Source: Chryseobacterium rhizosphaerae
GTDB taxonomy: Bacteria > Bacteroidota > Bacteroidia > Flavobacteriales > Weeksellaceae
Reading direction: 5' to 3'
NCBI RefSeq assembly: GCF_003385455.1
Contig: NZ_QNUF01000031.1
Coordinates: 1 to 61,634, forward strand
DNA: 61,634 bases
Every line of letters starts with the position of its first letter. Within the stretch, counting starts at the first letter, position 1. Shown in pieces: positions 42,047 to 51,994 of this stretch. The notes under the pieces were generated by a model that was not told where the DNA came from, searched no databases, and saw nothing but the letters and a program-made list of their open reading frames with translations. The position numbers and the translations under genes are program-made.

Positions 42047-43105
42047 TTATTTTTCGTAATTTAAGAGGAGATCTATAAAATAAGAATAGGTAACCGAACC
42101 TTCCTGTTGATTACTTTTCAGGAATAAATTGTTGGTAAATCCAAAAAAATCATCCAACAAACCCTGGTGATGGGTGATAAAAGCCTTTTCATAAGCCCGA
42201 TCTCTTTTCATCGCTGGAGAATAGCCTTGAAGAGCAGATTTTACAAAATCAGGATCTTGTTCTACAATGAATCGTAAAAGGCTTTTTAACGTGAAATATT
42301 CGGTGCTATAGCGCAAATCGGTATTGTCTGACTGTGTTCCTATTAAATATCCCACAAAATTGGCTTCCTGCTCTCTGGCAAACCCAAGTTGATGAGAGCT
42401 TTCATGGGCGGTTGTAAAGGGGATGAATGTAGAGGGCAATTCAGAATTATACTGAGCTTCAGCTGTAAAAGGATTATAGTAACCCAGAATTCCTGTAAAA
42501 CTCATTATATTTTTAAACAGACTCGGCTTAATATCGAGGATCTGAGGAGCTTTTTTATCTGAAATATAGGTAGGGAGTTTCGTTTGCTGAAAGAGGATTT
42601 CCTGCTGCAGAGATTTCAGATCGGTAATTATGAATACTCCTTTACGATCTTCTTTTACCTGCTGTCGGGTTGCTTTACACTTCTCAAGGTATTTTAAAGC
42701 CAGTATTTTAGCTTTATTCAGTTGCGGAGTATCCTGGCTTGATAGCTTTTTAATAATAGGGGTTTGGAAGTACAGCATTCCCCAGAATATTTGATAGGTA
42801 AAATAAAAGATATTGATGATTCCCAGAATTTTGATCATGGAATTATTCCGGGTTTTCTTCCTGAAGAGTGAACTGAAGTAGTACAGAAGAAATATACCCA
42901 GTATTCCATAAATAACATCTCCTGCAGAGAAAGGAAGCCAGCTGAAAAGGGCCTGATGAAGTGGCTTTTGAAGTTCAAAAAATCCTTCAAAAAAAGAAAT
43001 CATCAGTTTTGATTTTGAAAAACAGTAAAACAAAAGAAATTGGGCAAGTAATAAACCTGCCCAAAATCTCTTTTTCTTATATGTATGTATATTTTTAATG
43101 ACCAC
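42047..43105 (-). CDS. DUF3810 membrane protein, putative metallopeptidase
   Basis: 352 aa. Three hydrophobic segments in the first 130 residues, then a soluble domain containing TTAHESSHQLGFAREQEANF. The HExxH pair with the downstream glutamate (EQEANF) is arranged as in gluzincin-type zinc peptidases and is the hallmark of DUF3810. The domain would face the periplasm. It overlaps the sugar transporter gene by 11 bases, hence co-transcribed, although a functional link is not obvious. Confidence 0.88.
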   Translation of the reverse strand: MVIKNIHTYKKKRFWAGLLLAQFLLFYCFSKSKLMISFFEGFFELQKPLHQALFSWLPFSAGDVIYGILGIFLLYYFSSLFRKKTRNNSMIKILGIINIFYFTYQIFWGMLYFQTPIIKKLSSQDTPQLNKAKILALKYLEKCKATRQQVKEDRKGVFIITDLKSLQQEILFQQTKLPTYISDKKAPQILDIKPSLFKNIMSFTGILGYYNPFTAEAQYNSELPSTFIPFTTAHESSHQLGFAREQEANFVGYLIGTQSDNTDLRYSTEYFTLKSLLRFIVEQDPDFVKSALQGYSPAMKRDRAYEKAFITHHQGLLDDFFGFTNNLFLKSNQQEGSVTYSYFIDLLLNYEK

Positions 43106-44864
43106 CTTCGGATTCTAAAACGTCAACATTAATTCCTTGTCTAAATAAAGATTTTTTAGCCAAATAAGCAAATATTGTAATGTAAACAAAACATAATACT
43201 GGAATAATATACGAGCTGTGAATACCGATAATATCAGCAAGCTTCCCCTGTAATGGAGGAATAATACCTCCACCTAAAATCATCATGACCAGGAATGCTG
43301 AACCCTGAGCCGTGTATTTTCCTAAACCGGTAATGGCTAAGGTGAAAATAGAAGGCCACATAATACTGCAGGCAAGTCCTCCTGAAAGGAATGCATAGAT
43401 CGCAAAATTACCTGTTGTAAGTAACCCGGTAATCATTGCTGCAGTTCCGAATAACCCGAAAATAATCAGGGTCACAGCAGGCTTGTTTTTGCTGATCAGG
43501 AATAATACTACCTGAATGGCTACGCAAACTGCATAATAATATAAATGCGACATATCTTTCTGTGCAATCGTATTGATTCCTATAATCACTGAAAATGCAA
43601 TAAAAGGAACAATGATTGTCGCAATAGTCTGTTGTTGTTTATTAAGGTTGAAAACAGCAATGGCACCGGTCCATCGTCCGATCATTAAACTTCCCCAGTA
43701 CATAGAAATATAAGGAGCAAGATCAGAAGATTGGTGTCCGCCAAACTCAGGCATGCTTAAAAGTTCTCCAAGGTTACTTCCTATGGCAACTTCTACACCC
43801 ACATAGGCCAGAATAGCAATCATTCCTAATAAAAGCTGTGGATACTTCATAGCACCCCAGCCTTCAGCATTTTTCTTGGCACTGCTGTTAGCAAATAAAA
43901 GAGAAACCACAACGGCAAGTAAAGCCCCTCCAAGATAAAGCATTCTCTTCTTTTCTAGCGGGTGTTTGATGGTTTCCAGTTCTATTTTTTTATCGCTGAT
44001 CTGTTTTTTGAATACTGTGATTTTTGCAGCATCGGTTTCTTTTGCTACAGTCTGATCCAATACAGTGATTTCATTACCCAGTATTTCAATGTTTTTAGCT
44101 TCTTCAGAATTGTAGCTGCTGAACACAGGAATGAAGAAAAGAATGACCAGTATAGTCATTACAACCAATGTTTTTCTGGCTTTTCCTGCTTTTTCCATAG
44201 GTTCTGTAGAGATTCCGTCAGGAAGTTTCTTTGAAAAATAGAAAATTCCGGCAGCTATTAAGAAAAGAGCTCCCACTGCTGTGTACAGTAAAATAACTTT
44301 ATCGAGAGCCAAATGTTTAATCTGGTCATCATCTACAGTAGCTGTCGTTCCGAACAGTGCCAGTCCTACAATAATGGGTCCTATAGAGGTTCCAAAGGAA
44401 TTGATCCCACCCGCAAGGTTCTGTCTGCTTGCTCCGGTTTTAGGATCTCCCAGCAGAACGGCAAAAGGATTAGCAGCAGTCTGCTGAATCGAAAACCCTA
44501 ATGCAACCACAAAAAGCCCTATAAGCATCCCGTAGTATACATTGCTTTTAACGGCAATGATCATGATGGCTGCACCAACGGCAGAGAGCAGAAGCCCATA
44601 AACAATACTCTTTTTATATCCCCATTTACCAATTATATCAGTACCTTTTATAGTACTGAATATGAAGAGCAGCAATGCTCCCAGGAAATAAGCGGTATAA
44701 AATGCAAAATCTATTAACTGAGACTGAAATTGGTCAAGAGAAAAATAGTTTTTACAGAAAGGGATGAAAATACTATTGCCGGCAGCAATAAAACCCCAGA
44801 AAAAAAATACAAGTACAAGTGTGTACAGCGCCGGGTAATTAGTCGGCTGATTGGTTTTTGACAT
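43095..44864 (-). CDS. Sugar MFS transporter (FucP/glucose-galactose type)
   Basis: 589 aa, twelve-plus membrane segments. N-terminal ALYTLVLVFFFWGFIAAGNS and FQSQLIDFAFYTAYFLGAL are typical of the FucP-like family, with GINSFGTSIGPIIVG and a C-terminal LGGGIIPPLQGKLADIIG. A central soluble, coiled-coil-like insert (about 255-310, rich in Glu/Lys) makes it longer than the usual 430 aa, a feature of some Flavobacteriales members. Likely proton-sugar symport. A minus-strand -7 box lies at 44887-44894. Confidence 0.88.
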   Translation of the reverse strand: MSKTNQPTNYPALYTLVLVFFFWGFIAAGNSIFIPFCKNYFSLDQFQSQLIDFAFYTAYFLGALLLFIFSTIKGTDIIGKWGYKKSIVYGLLLSAVGAAIMIIAVKSNVYYGMLIGLFVVALGFSIQQTAANPFAVLLGDPKTGASRQNLAGGINSFGTSIGPIIVGLALFGTTATVDDDQIKHLALDKVILLYTAVGALFLIAAGIFYFSKKLPDGISTEPMEKAGKARKTLVVMTILVILFFIPVFSSYNSEEAKNIEILGNEITVLDQTVAKETDAAKITVFKKQISDKKIELETIKHPLEKKRMLYLGGALLAVVVSLLFANSSAKKNAEGWGAMKYPQLLLGMIAILAYVGVEVAIGSNLGELLSMPEFGGHQSSDLAPYISMYWGSLMIGRWTGAIAVFNLNKQQQTIATIIVPFIAFSVIIGINTIAQKDMSHLYYYAVCVAIQVVLFLISKNKPAVTLIIFGLFGTAAMITGLLTTGNFAIYAFLSGGLACSIMWPSIFTLAITGLGKYTAQGSAFLVMMILGGGIIPPLQGKLADIIGIHSSYIIPVLCFVYITIFAYLAKKSLFRQGINVDVLESEGGH

Positions 44865-44886
44865 ATTTTATTGAAAATTTCGCAAA

Positions 44887-44894
44887 CAAATATA
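44887..44894 (-). promoter_or_regulatory. Candidate -7 promoter element of the sugar transporter unit
   Basis: Minus-strand TATATTTG, exact TAnnTTTG match, 22 bases before the ATG at 44864. No well-spaced TTG seen. Confidence 0.4.
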
Positions 44895-44904
44895 ACTATT
44901 TCTT

Positions 44905-45633
44905 TTAAATAGAATACTCCAATAAGGTTTTTTTAATTTCTTGATAAGCTTCTGATTTTGAATCTTTTGGAGAATTTGTAGGTTGTATAATTCCATTGAA
45001 ATAGACCTTTACTCTTCCAGGGTAGCCCTGAGAACTGTCAAAAGGAAACATTTCTTTAAGGCCTATAAAGGTGTATACAGCAATGGGAGAATGGTATTTT
45101 GAAGACAACATAAATGCTCCATCCTTAAATTCGTCCAGGATAATACTGGTATCATCAGGAACCCCGCCTTCAGGAAAAATAGCAATGCTGTTTCCTTCTT
45201 GCATTTTCTCAGCACACCTCCTGTATACATCTGCTCTGCTTTTTGCACTGGTTCTATCCACCATGACGCATATTCTTTTATAGATGGTACCAAAAATAGG
45301 AATCTTTACAAGCTCTTTTTTTCCTACAAAACAAACCGGATGATCCGGGAAAAGAATGCAGGTAAGCATGATATCCATAATAGAAGTATGGTTCGAGATG
45401 AAAACATACTGTTGATTTTTATCTTTCTTCTGTTCAGAAAGTTTTATGAGGTCATATCTGAACCCCATTCCGTAGAACATTCCGAAACACCAGATCCTTA
45501 TAAATTTATAAGCATATTTATAATGCTTTTTATTGAATGATAAAATATAAACAGGGATTCCCATCGTAACTGTTAAGATAAATGCAAGTAACAGCAGCCA
45601 GAATCTCCAGAGATAATTTAAAATTTTTGTCAC
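44905..45633 (-). CDS. 1-acyl-sn-glycerol-3-phosphate acyltransferase (PlsC family)
   Basis: 242 aa. A membrane segment near the N-terminus, then the acyltransferase motif NHTSIMD (His82, Asp87) and the second motif FPEGGV (Glu155). It converts lysophosphatidic acid to phosphatidic acid at the inner membrane, or acylates a related lysolipid. Three bases separate it from the GtrA-type gene upstream, so they form a pair. Confidence 0.9.
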   Translation of the reverse strand: MTKILNYLWRFWLLLLAFILTVTMGIPVYILSFNKKHYKYAYKFIRIWCFGMFYGMGFRYDLIKLSEQKKDKNQQYVFISNHTSIMDIMLTCILFPDHPVCFVGKKELVKIPIFGTIYKRICVMVDRTSAKSRADVYRRCAEKMQEGNSIAIFPEGGVPDDTSIILDEFKDGAFMLSSKYHSPIAVYTFIGLKEMFPFDSSQGYPGRVKVYFNGIIQPTNSPKDSKSEAYQEIKKTLLEYSI

Positions 45634-45636
45634 AGT

Positions 45637-46095
45637 TTAACCATTAAAAATTACTTTCTTTTTTACAGAATAATTGAGAATAGAAACCAGCAGAATAGCA
45701 GCAATCTTACTGATCATTTCAGGGCTTAAGGTATAAAAAATTAAATTGATATTATCTTTAAATACAAAGTTGTAAAATATCTGGAAAAAACCTAAGCTGA
45801 ATAAAGTGGAGATAAAGGAAACTACCATGAAATAAGCAAACTCTTTTTTCTTGGAGTGTTTTCCTCTTTCAAAAACAAACCAGATGCTGAGAAAGTAATT
45901 GGTAATGATTCCACAGCTGGTAGAAAAAATATTACTTAAGGGATAATGGATGCCATGGAAATTGGTTTCTCTGGCAAGAAATTGTGGAAGATAGGTGCTG
46001 AACACCTTAAAGCTGCCAATTTCTATAATAGCACTGAGTCCTCCTGCTATGATGAAAAACAAAACCTGTTTCTGACGTATGAGTATTTCTTTCAT
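45637..46095 (-). CDS. GtrA family membrane protein
   Basis: 152 aa with four membrane segments (about 10-30, 50-72, 85-107, 125-145) and the GtrA features FIIAGGLSAIIEIGSF and NYFLSIWFVF. GtrA proteins are thought to help move polyprenyl-linked sugars across the membrane for surface polysaccharide modification. Immediately upstream of the acyltransferase gene, in line with an envelope lipid/glycan role. Confidence 0.88.
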   Translation of the reverse strand: MKEILIRQKQVLFFIIAGGLSAIIEIGSFKVFSTYLPQFLARETNFHGIHYPLSNIFSTSCGIITNYFLSIWFVFERGKHSKKKEFAYFMVVSFISTLFSLGFFQIFYNFVFKDNINLIFYTLSPEMISKIAAILLVSILNYSVKKKVIFNG

Positions 46096-46430
46096 TTAAA
46101 AAAACTTATATATCGTGTTAGCTATTAGAATATTATGTCTGTAATTTACTATAATATTGCTTATCAGGGAAAGATTTTTCCGCTGATCATCTTAATGTTT
46201 CACAATATGAAGTGCAAATTTATAACTATATGTTAAACACTGAAAAAAGATGTTAAAATATTTTTTTTAATAAAATTTATTTCTAAATTTATTATTCAAA
46301 ACAGTGTAAAAATAACCTGATAATAAATTCATTTTCAACTTCTTGTGTTGATGGTTTTTTCTATCTTGTAATGCGTGGTTGAAAGCATACTACTCCCATA
46401 TTTAATGACCCAAATTTTAATAATATTTGT
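46096..46430. other. Intergenic spacer between divergent genes
   Basis: 335 AT-rich bases without a supported gene or RNA. It holds the promoters of the GtrA unit and of the 46431 gene, but neither gives a clear TAnnTTTG match. Confidence 0.4.
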
Positions 46431-46694
46431 ATGAAACGTCAAAACAAATACAGAAAATTCCAGCTTCAACAGAAAAATATTGAGGCTCTTGAGAGAGAAA
46501 ATTCCCGCTTCAAAAGAGTGTATTCCGAGTATGAAAATATGTCTAATGAGCTTTGGAATCTTGAGAATTCCAGTGGTGAGCCTGTTCCCGATGATTTTAT
46601 CAATGCAATGGTTTTACAGACATCTTATCTGGAAGATGAGATCGAAGACTGGCTTCTGCAATTCAATGAAAAAAAAACTGATATAAAACATTAG
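46431..46694 (+). CDS. Small coiled-coil-like protein of unknown function
   Basis: 87 aa. A basic start MKRQNKYRKFQLQQKNI leads into an amphipathic, Glu-rich helical region and an acidic C-terminal half (YLEDEIEDWLLQF). No membrane segment. It looks like a small helical cytoplasmic protein. It lies 84 bases upstream of the kinase gene on the same strand; whether they are linked is unclear. Confidence 0.6.
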   Translation: MKRQNKYRKFQLQQKNIEALERENSRFKRVYSEYENMSNELWNLENSSGEPVPDDFINAMVLQTSYLEDEIEDWLLQFNEKKTDIKH

Positions 46695-46778
46695 TGATTT
46701 TAGACAGCTTCCAGCTTGTTTTAAACGCTAATTGAAGATAAATTCATAATTTAGCATCCTTAAATTAAAATCTAAAAT

Positions 46779-47630
46779 ATGGTTGCTATTGTAGATAGTG
46801 GTTCTACCAAATCGGATTGGGTAATACTTGATGACTTTAAAAAAGTCTTTCTGAAAACAGAAACCATCGGCTTTAATCCGAATTTTATCAACAAAGAACT
46901 TATCGCTCCTGAAATAGAGAAAAACAGCAATCTAATATCGGTCAGAAATTCAATTACCAGAATCTTTTTCTATGGTTCCGGATGTGGAGTACAGAAAAAC
47001 TGTGAAACCATTGAAAACGAACTCAAGAAAGTCTTTGGAAAAGCAGAAATTATTGTCAGGGAAGATCTGATGGCAGCTGCATATGCTGCATATAGTGGAA
47101 AACCGGCAATTGTATGCATTCTGGGGACAGGGTCAAATTCTTGTTTTTTTGATGGTGAAAATCTTAAAATTGAATTGCCGTCTCTTGGTTTCCTTATAGG
47201 GGACGAGGGGAGTGGAAGCGCTATTGGAAAACAGTTGGTGCGCAGGTATTTTATGAAAAAGCTGCCCGCAGACCTTCACCGTGAATTTGAATCAGATTAT
47301 CAGCTGACCATAGAAGATGCATTGAAAAATATGTATCATGCTCCAAGGCCAAATGCTTATTTGGCTCATTTCAATAAATTTGTTGTGGATAGAAAAGATC
47401 ATCCTTATCTAAGGGATATGGTTTTTGAAGAAATGAAAAATTTCTTCGAATACCAGGTTCTTCCTTATCACGAAGTGAATGAAGCTGAGATTAATTTTAT
47501 TGGCTCCATTGCTTATTATTACGAAAATATTCTACGTTCTGTTGCTACAGAACTTAATTTAAATGTGGGACATGTTGTTCAGAAACCAATTGAAAGCTTA
47601 GTAGATTACCACATTAAATATATACTCTAA
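46779..47630 (+). CDS. BadF/BadG-type sugar kinase (N-acetylglucosamine kinase-like)
   Basis: 283 aa of the ASKHA superfamily. Phosphate-binding loops are visible at DSGSTKSDW (residues 6-14) and ILGTGSNSC, with the adenosine region GDEGSGSAIGKQL. The family includes N-acetylglucosamine and related amino-sugar kinases acting in the cytoplasm, for example in cell-wall recycling. The gene runs 15 bases into the malic enzyme gene, so the pair is probably co-transcribed. Confidence 0.85.
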   Translation: MVAIVDSGSTKSDWVILDDFKKVFLKTETIGFNPNFINKELIAPEIEKNSNLISVRNSITRIFFYGSGCGVQKNCETIENELKKVFGKAEIIVREDLMAAAYAAYSGKPAIVCILGTGSNSCFFDGENLKIELPSLGFLIGDEGSGSAIGKQLVRRYFMKKLPADLHREFESDYQLTIEDALKNMYHAPRPNAYLAHFNKFVVDRKDHPYLRDMVFEEMKNFFEYQVLPYHEVNEAEINFIGSIAYYYENILRSVATELNLNVGHVVQKPIESLVDYHIKYIL

Positions 47631-47645
47631 CAAAAAATAAAACCT

Positions 47646-49934
47646 ATGTCAAGTAACAATAATCGCGACGAAAAGAACTTTAGTCAGGCCGCGTTAGACT
47701 ATCATAAAGCAGAACCTAAAGGGAAAATTGAAGTGATCCCGTCAAAACCGCACTCTTCTCAAAGAGATTTGTCATTGGCATATTCTCCCGGAGTAGCAGT
47801 TCCTTGTATGGAAATCTTCGAAAAACCTGAAACGGTTTATGATTATACAGGAAAAGGAAACCTGGTGGCTGTAATTTCTAATGGTACTGCTGTACTTGGA
47901 TTGGGAGATATTGGGGCAGAAGCTTCAAAACCGGTAATGGAGGGAAAAGGTCTTTTGTTTAAGATCTTTGCTGATATCAATGTTTTTGATATTGAGATCA
48001 ATGAGAAAGACCCGGATAAATTTATTGAAATTGTAAAGGGTATTGCTCCTACTTTTGGAGGGATCAACCTTGAAGATATTAAAGCTCCGGAAGCATTTTA
48101 TATAGAGCAAAAGCTGAAAGAGGAATTGAATATTCCTTTGATGCATGATGACCAACACGGAACAGCTATTATTTCTGCTGCTGCATTAATTAACTCTTTG
48201 CAGATTGCCAATAAAAAGATTGATGAAGTGAAAATGGTGGTGAATGGAGCTGGAGCAGCTGCTATTGCCTGTACCAAGCTTTATATTTCATTAGGACTGA
48301 AAAAAGAAAATGTTCTGATGTGTGACAGTAAGGGAGTTATCAACCATAAAAGAGAAAATCTTACTCCTGAAAAGCTAGACTTTATTGCTCAGACAGATAT
48401 CGAAACATTGGAAGATGCGGTAAAAGGATCTGATGTTTTTGTTGGTTTGTCTAAAGGAAACGTGATGACCCCTGAAATGTTATTGAGTATGGGAGAAAAT
48501 CCAATTGTATTTGCATTGGCTAATCCGGATCCGGAGATTGCTTATGATCTTGCGATTGAGACCCGTAAAGATGTTATTCTTGCTACAGGAAGAAGTGACT
48601 ATCCTAACCAGGTTAATAATGTACTGGGATTCCCTTATATTTTCCGTGGAGCATTAGATGTTCAGGCTACAGGAATTAATGAAGAAATGAAACTGGCAGC
48701 GGTACACGCTATTGCTGATTTGGCGAAAGAGCCGGTACCTGAGGCTGTTATTCTGGCGTATAACGTTCAGAGTCTGCAGTTCGGAAGAGACTATTTTATT
48801 CCAAAACCTTTTGATAACAGACTGATCACAAAAGTATCAAGCGCTGTGGCAAAAGCTGCGATTGAAAGTGGAGTTTCAAGAAAAACAATTACTGATTTTG
48901 AAGAGTATGAGCACCAGCTTTTAGACAGAATGGGAAGAGATGAGAGATTGGTAAGAATGATGCAGAGCCGTGCAAAATCTAATCCGAAAAGAATCACTCT
49001 AGGAAATGCAGAAGAGTACAATGTACTGAAAGCAGCCCAAATTCTTTATGAAGAAGGAATTGCTTACCCAAGCCTTCTGGGAGACAAAAAGTACATCAAG
49101 GAGCAAATGGAACGTTTTGGAATCAACCTGGATATTCCAATCATTGACCCAAGTGATGATGATCAGAAAGAAAACAGAAAGAAATACAGAGAAACACTTT
49201 GGAAACTTCGTCAGAGAAAAGGGATGAATGAGTACAAAGCGAAAAGATACGTTCGTCAGAGAGACTATTTTGGACCTCTAATGCTAAAGCATGGAGATAC
49301 CGATGGTCTGATTGTAGGATTCTCTAAAAACTATACTTCAGTATTGCGTCCTATTTTGGAAGTTATTGAAAAAGATAAAGGAGTAGATAAAGTGTCAGCA
49401 ATGATGATGATTCTTTCTGAAAAGAAACCTATTTTCTTTGCAGATACTTCTATCAACCAGAATCCTACAGCAGAAGATCTTGTGAATATTGCTAAAATGG
49501 CAGAATTTACCGTGAAATCTTTTGCTATCGAACCTAGAATTGCGATGCTTGGATTCGAAAATTTCGCAGCAATTTCTGATACTTCAAAGAAAGTAGCTAA
49601 GGCTGTGAGTATCCTTCATGAGAAATATCCTAAGATGATTGTAGATGGTGAAATTCAGCCGGATTTTGCGATGAATGCAGATCATTTAAGTGATTATCCT
49701 TTCTCCAAATTAGGAACAACACCTGCCAACACATTCATCTTCCCGAATCTTGAAAGTGCCAACTTATCATATAAAATTCTAAGAGGTATGAAGGTAGCGC
49801 AGGTAATAGGACCTATCTTAATGGGATTAAAGCAACCGGTACATGTACTTCAGATGCGTTCAAGCGTTGATGAGATTGTGAACCTTGCTACCATTGCTGT
49901 TCTTGATGCACAGAGAAGAGAGAAGAAGGCGTAA
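47646..49934 (+). CDS. maeB: NADP-dependent malic enzyme with phosphotransacetylase-like domain
   Basis: 762 aa. The malic enzyme half (1-430) shows SLAYSPGVAVPC, the catalytic region FADINVFDIEI, MHDDQHGTAI and the nucleotide-binding VVNGAGAAAIAC. The C-terminal half (about 435-762) resembles phosphotransacetylase (ILYEEGIAYPSLLGDKK, MNADHLSDYPFSKL) but in MaeB it is regulatory, sensing acetyl-CoA-type metabolites. The enzyme decarboxylates malate to pyruvate and makes NADPH. Ends at a strong terminator at 49974. Confidence 0.95.
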   Translation: MSSNNNRDEKNFSQAALDYHKAEPKGKIEVIPSKPHSSQRDLSLAYSPGVAVPCMEIFEKPETVYDYTGKGNLVAVISNGTAVLGLGDIGAEASKPVMEGKGLLFKIFADINVFDIEINEKDPDKFIEIVKGIAPTFGGINLEDIKAPEAFYIEQKLKEELNIPLMHDDQHGTAIISAAALINSLQIANKKIDEVKMVVNGAGAAAIACTKLYISLGLKKENVLMCDSKGVINHKRENLTPEKLDFIAQTDIETLEDAVKGSDVFVGLSKGNVMTPEMLLSMGENPIVFALANPDPEIAYDLAIETRKDVILATGRSDYPNQVNNVLGFPYIFRGALDVQATGINEEMKLAAVHAIADLAKEPVPEAVILAYNVQSLQFGRDYFIPKPFDNRLITKVSSAVAKAAIESGVSRKTITDFEEYEHQLLDRMGRDERLVRMMQSRAKSNPKRITLGNAEEYNVLKAAQILYEEGIAYPSLLGDKKYIKEQMERFGINLDIPIIDPSDDDQKENRKKYRETLWKLRQRKGMNEYKAKRYVRQRDYFGPLMLKHGDTDGLIVGFSKNYTSVLRPILEVIEKDKGVDKVSAMMMILSEKKPIFFADTSINQNPTAEDLVNIAKMAEFTVKSFAIEPRIAMLGFENFAAISDTSKKVAKAVSILHEKYPKMIVDGEIQPDFAMNADHLSDYPFSKLGTTPANTFIFPNLESANLSYKILRGMKVAQVIGPILMGLKQPVHVLQMRSSVDEIVNLATIAVLDAQRREKKA

Positions 49935-50497
49935 TAATTAAGATATTTAAGGTTTTTATAAAAACCGGTATAGAACCAGACGAATATTCGTCTGGTTTTT
50001 TTATGAAAAGAAATATAAAGTTTGGCTTCTGCGTGCAAGATGAGTAATTTCTGCTATTTAAGGAGCATGGATTTTTATTATTTACGCAGATAAGTAAGTT
50101 TGTCTTTTTGCTGTTTTTTGTGGTTAGCTTAATTTATGTATTGGTTTTTGTGATAAATAGTTCAAAATATTCATTGATATTAGTTTTCTAATGAGTTGTC
50201 ATTGGTTTTTTGGGGAGTGTTGGGTTTATTTAATATCTTAGGAGGTATTAAAAACACAAGAGAGATTAAAAGCAAATACAGATGCATGAAAAAAGATCCC
50301 CTTTTTGATTCCGGAATTATACATGAAAGGTAGAATATTACTGCCGAATCAAAGATTGGTTTTGGAATATCCCGATATTTAGATATATCCTTTCCGGTAA
50401 AATTCTTTGTTTTTTTATGAAACAAGACAACAGTTAGCCTTATGCTGTTGAAAGATCTGTATGGTTTTTAGTTGATTCTTTTTAGTAAAGAAACACT
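49935..50497. other. Intergenic region without a supported gene
   Basis: 563 bases. After the maeB terminator the DNA is AT-rich; a minus-strand open frame at 50180-50425 has no family features and is not accepted. The promoter of the porin gene must lie near 50450, without a clear consensus match. Confidence 0.45.
49974..50004 (+). terminator. Terminator after maeB
   Basis: AACCAGACGAATATTCGTCTGGTT-like perfect palindrome at 49974-49997 (arms AACCAGACGAAT and ATTCGTCTGGTT) followed by TTTTT. Confidence 0.85.
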
Positions 50498-51796
50498 ATG
50501 AAAAAAAAGACATTCACAACGTTGGGGTTACCTCTGCTTCTGATGGTCGGATCCCTGTGCTATTCACAAAAATTTAATTTCAACCCTCATGAGTTATCCA
50601 TCAATGGGTACATAAGAACAGGAATAGGAGGCACTGACGGAAATCAAATGGTCAATTTTACAACTCCGGAAAATATACATAAATTCAGAATGGGTAATGA
50701 AGCCAATCATTATGGAGAACTCCAGTTTAATTACCGGTATAAAAATAAAGATTCTGTAAATATGTATGAAGTAACCTATATGATGGCGAAATTTATTCCT
50801 TATGGAGGTGATGATTATAAACAGTTTCCTCAGACCGCCCAGTTATACGGAAAGATAAATAATGTAGTCAGAAATGCCAATATTTGGATAGGAAAACGAT
50901 ATTACGATCGTAGGAATAGTGAATTATTGGATTATTTTTGGCTTAATTCTGCGCAAAATTCACAGGTAGGTATTGGGATTGAGAATTATAAGATTAAAAA
51001 TTCCGGGAACTTAAATGCTGCATTCATAAGATTTAAATATGGAAATAATGATTCTCATTCTTATGTAACTGATCTTAGGTATTTGGATATTCCCGTTTCA
51101 GAACACTCGAAAATTAACCTCCTTGGCCAGTATAGCATTAAAACCGAAAATGAAATAGAGGATACTCCAAAATCTTTTGGATACGCAGTTGGAGGATGGT
51201 GGACGTATTCCAAAAAGAATATTACCCATACTTCTACCATAATATTCAGAAAAGGAAGTTCAATTACAGATAATTTTTATACAGGAAAAACGGTATCAGA
51301 TTTTACAGGCGGAAAAAGAATGTATAATCTTGATCATGCCAACTCATTGGATATCATTAATAATTTTGTTTATGATGATAAACGGAGACATGCAGTGCAG
51401 GCATCACTTACTTATCAATACAAGGATTTTGGGATTGGCAATACCAATGAAAATGGAGTGGTACTCGATAATAAAGTAGCAAAAAACTGGGTGAGCATAG
51501 GCTTTCGATATCTGTATTATATTAACAAACATTTTAATCTGGCAGTGGAAGCCGGAAATGATTATATGAAAGATAACAGGTCTGCAATAGAAGGAAGTTT
51601 ACAGAAAGTAACATTTTCCCCTCAGATTTCCTGGGATTACGGATATTATTCAAGACCGGTAGTAAGACCGTTTATTACCTATGCCCATTGGTCTGATAGC
51701 TTCATGGGGATAACAGGGGTGTCAGACTTCAATACCCGGCTTCTGAATAAAAATCATGGAATATCCTATGGACTTCAACTAGAGATTTGGTGGTAA
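50498..51796 (+). CDS. Outer-membrane carbohydrate porin (LamB/maltoporin-like)
   Basis: 432 aa. Signal peptide ending SLCYSQ (about residue 24). Alternating beta-strand pattern throughout with GYIRTGIGGTDG near the start, FNLAVEAGNDYMKDN, VVRPFITYAHWSDSF and the ending YGLQLEIWW, all reminiscent of maltoporin-type 18-strand barrels whose last residue is aromatic. It probably lets sugars or oligosaccharides through the outer membrane. Single gene with no sugar operon next to it. Confidence 0.8.
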   Translation: MKKKTFTTLGLPLLLMVGSLCYSQKFNFNPHELSINGYIRTGIGGTDGNQMVNFTTPENIHKFRMGNEANHYGELQFNYRYKNKDSVNMYEVTYMMAKFIPYGGDDYKQFPQTAQLYGKINNVVRNANIWIGKRYYDRRNSELLDYFWLNSAQNSQVGIGIENYKIKNSGNLNAAFIRFKYGNNDSHSYVTDLRYLDIPVSEHSKINLLGQYSIKTENEIEDTPKSFGYAVGGWWTYSKKNITHTSTIIFRKGSSITDNFYTGKTVSDFTGGKRMYNLDHANSLDIINNFVYDDKRRHAVQASLTYQYKDFGIGNTNENGVVLDNKVAKNWVSIGFRYLYYINKHFNLAVEAGNDYMKDNRSAIEGSLQKVTFSPQISWDYGYYSRPVVRPFITYAHWSDSFMGITGVSDFNTRLLNKNHGISYGLQLEIWW

Positions 51797-51967
51797 ATAA
51801 CGAGGGCTGAACATGATAGGACTGCCTGGAAATCATGGGAGAGGCTAAGGTGAAGTTTTCGTTTTTTCAAATCTTTTGTTTTTCTTACAAATGATTGAAT
51901 TCCACTTCAAAATTTAAGTTAAAAATCATTCGTACGTGAAATGAAAATATTAATTAGTTTAAATTGC

Positions 51968-51975
51968 TATATTTG
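51968..51975 (+). promoter_or_regulatory. -7 promoter element of the ruvA-sprA unit
   Basis: TATATTTG, an exact match, 19 bases before the ruvA ATG; no clear TTG at the expected distance. Confidence 0.45.
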
Positions 51976-51994
51976 GGAGTTTTAAAAATTAATA

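Noticed and set aside
49150..49934. Separate phosphotransacetylase gene in the 3' half of maeB
   Set aside because: It is in the same uninterrupted frame and this fusion is the normal MaeB architecture.
50180..50425. Minus-strand 81-codon open frame
   Set aside because: AT-rich, Lys/Asn/Pro-rich text without recognisable motif, no neighbours on that strand and no clear promoter; judged as chance.
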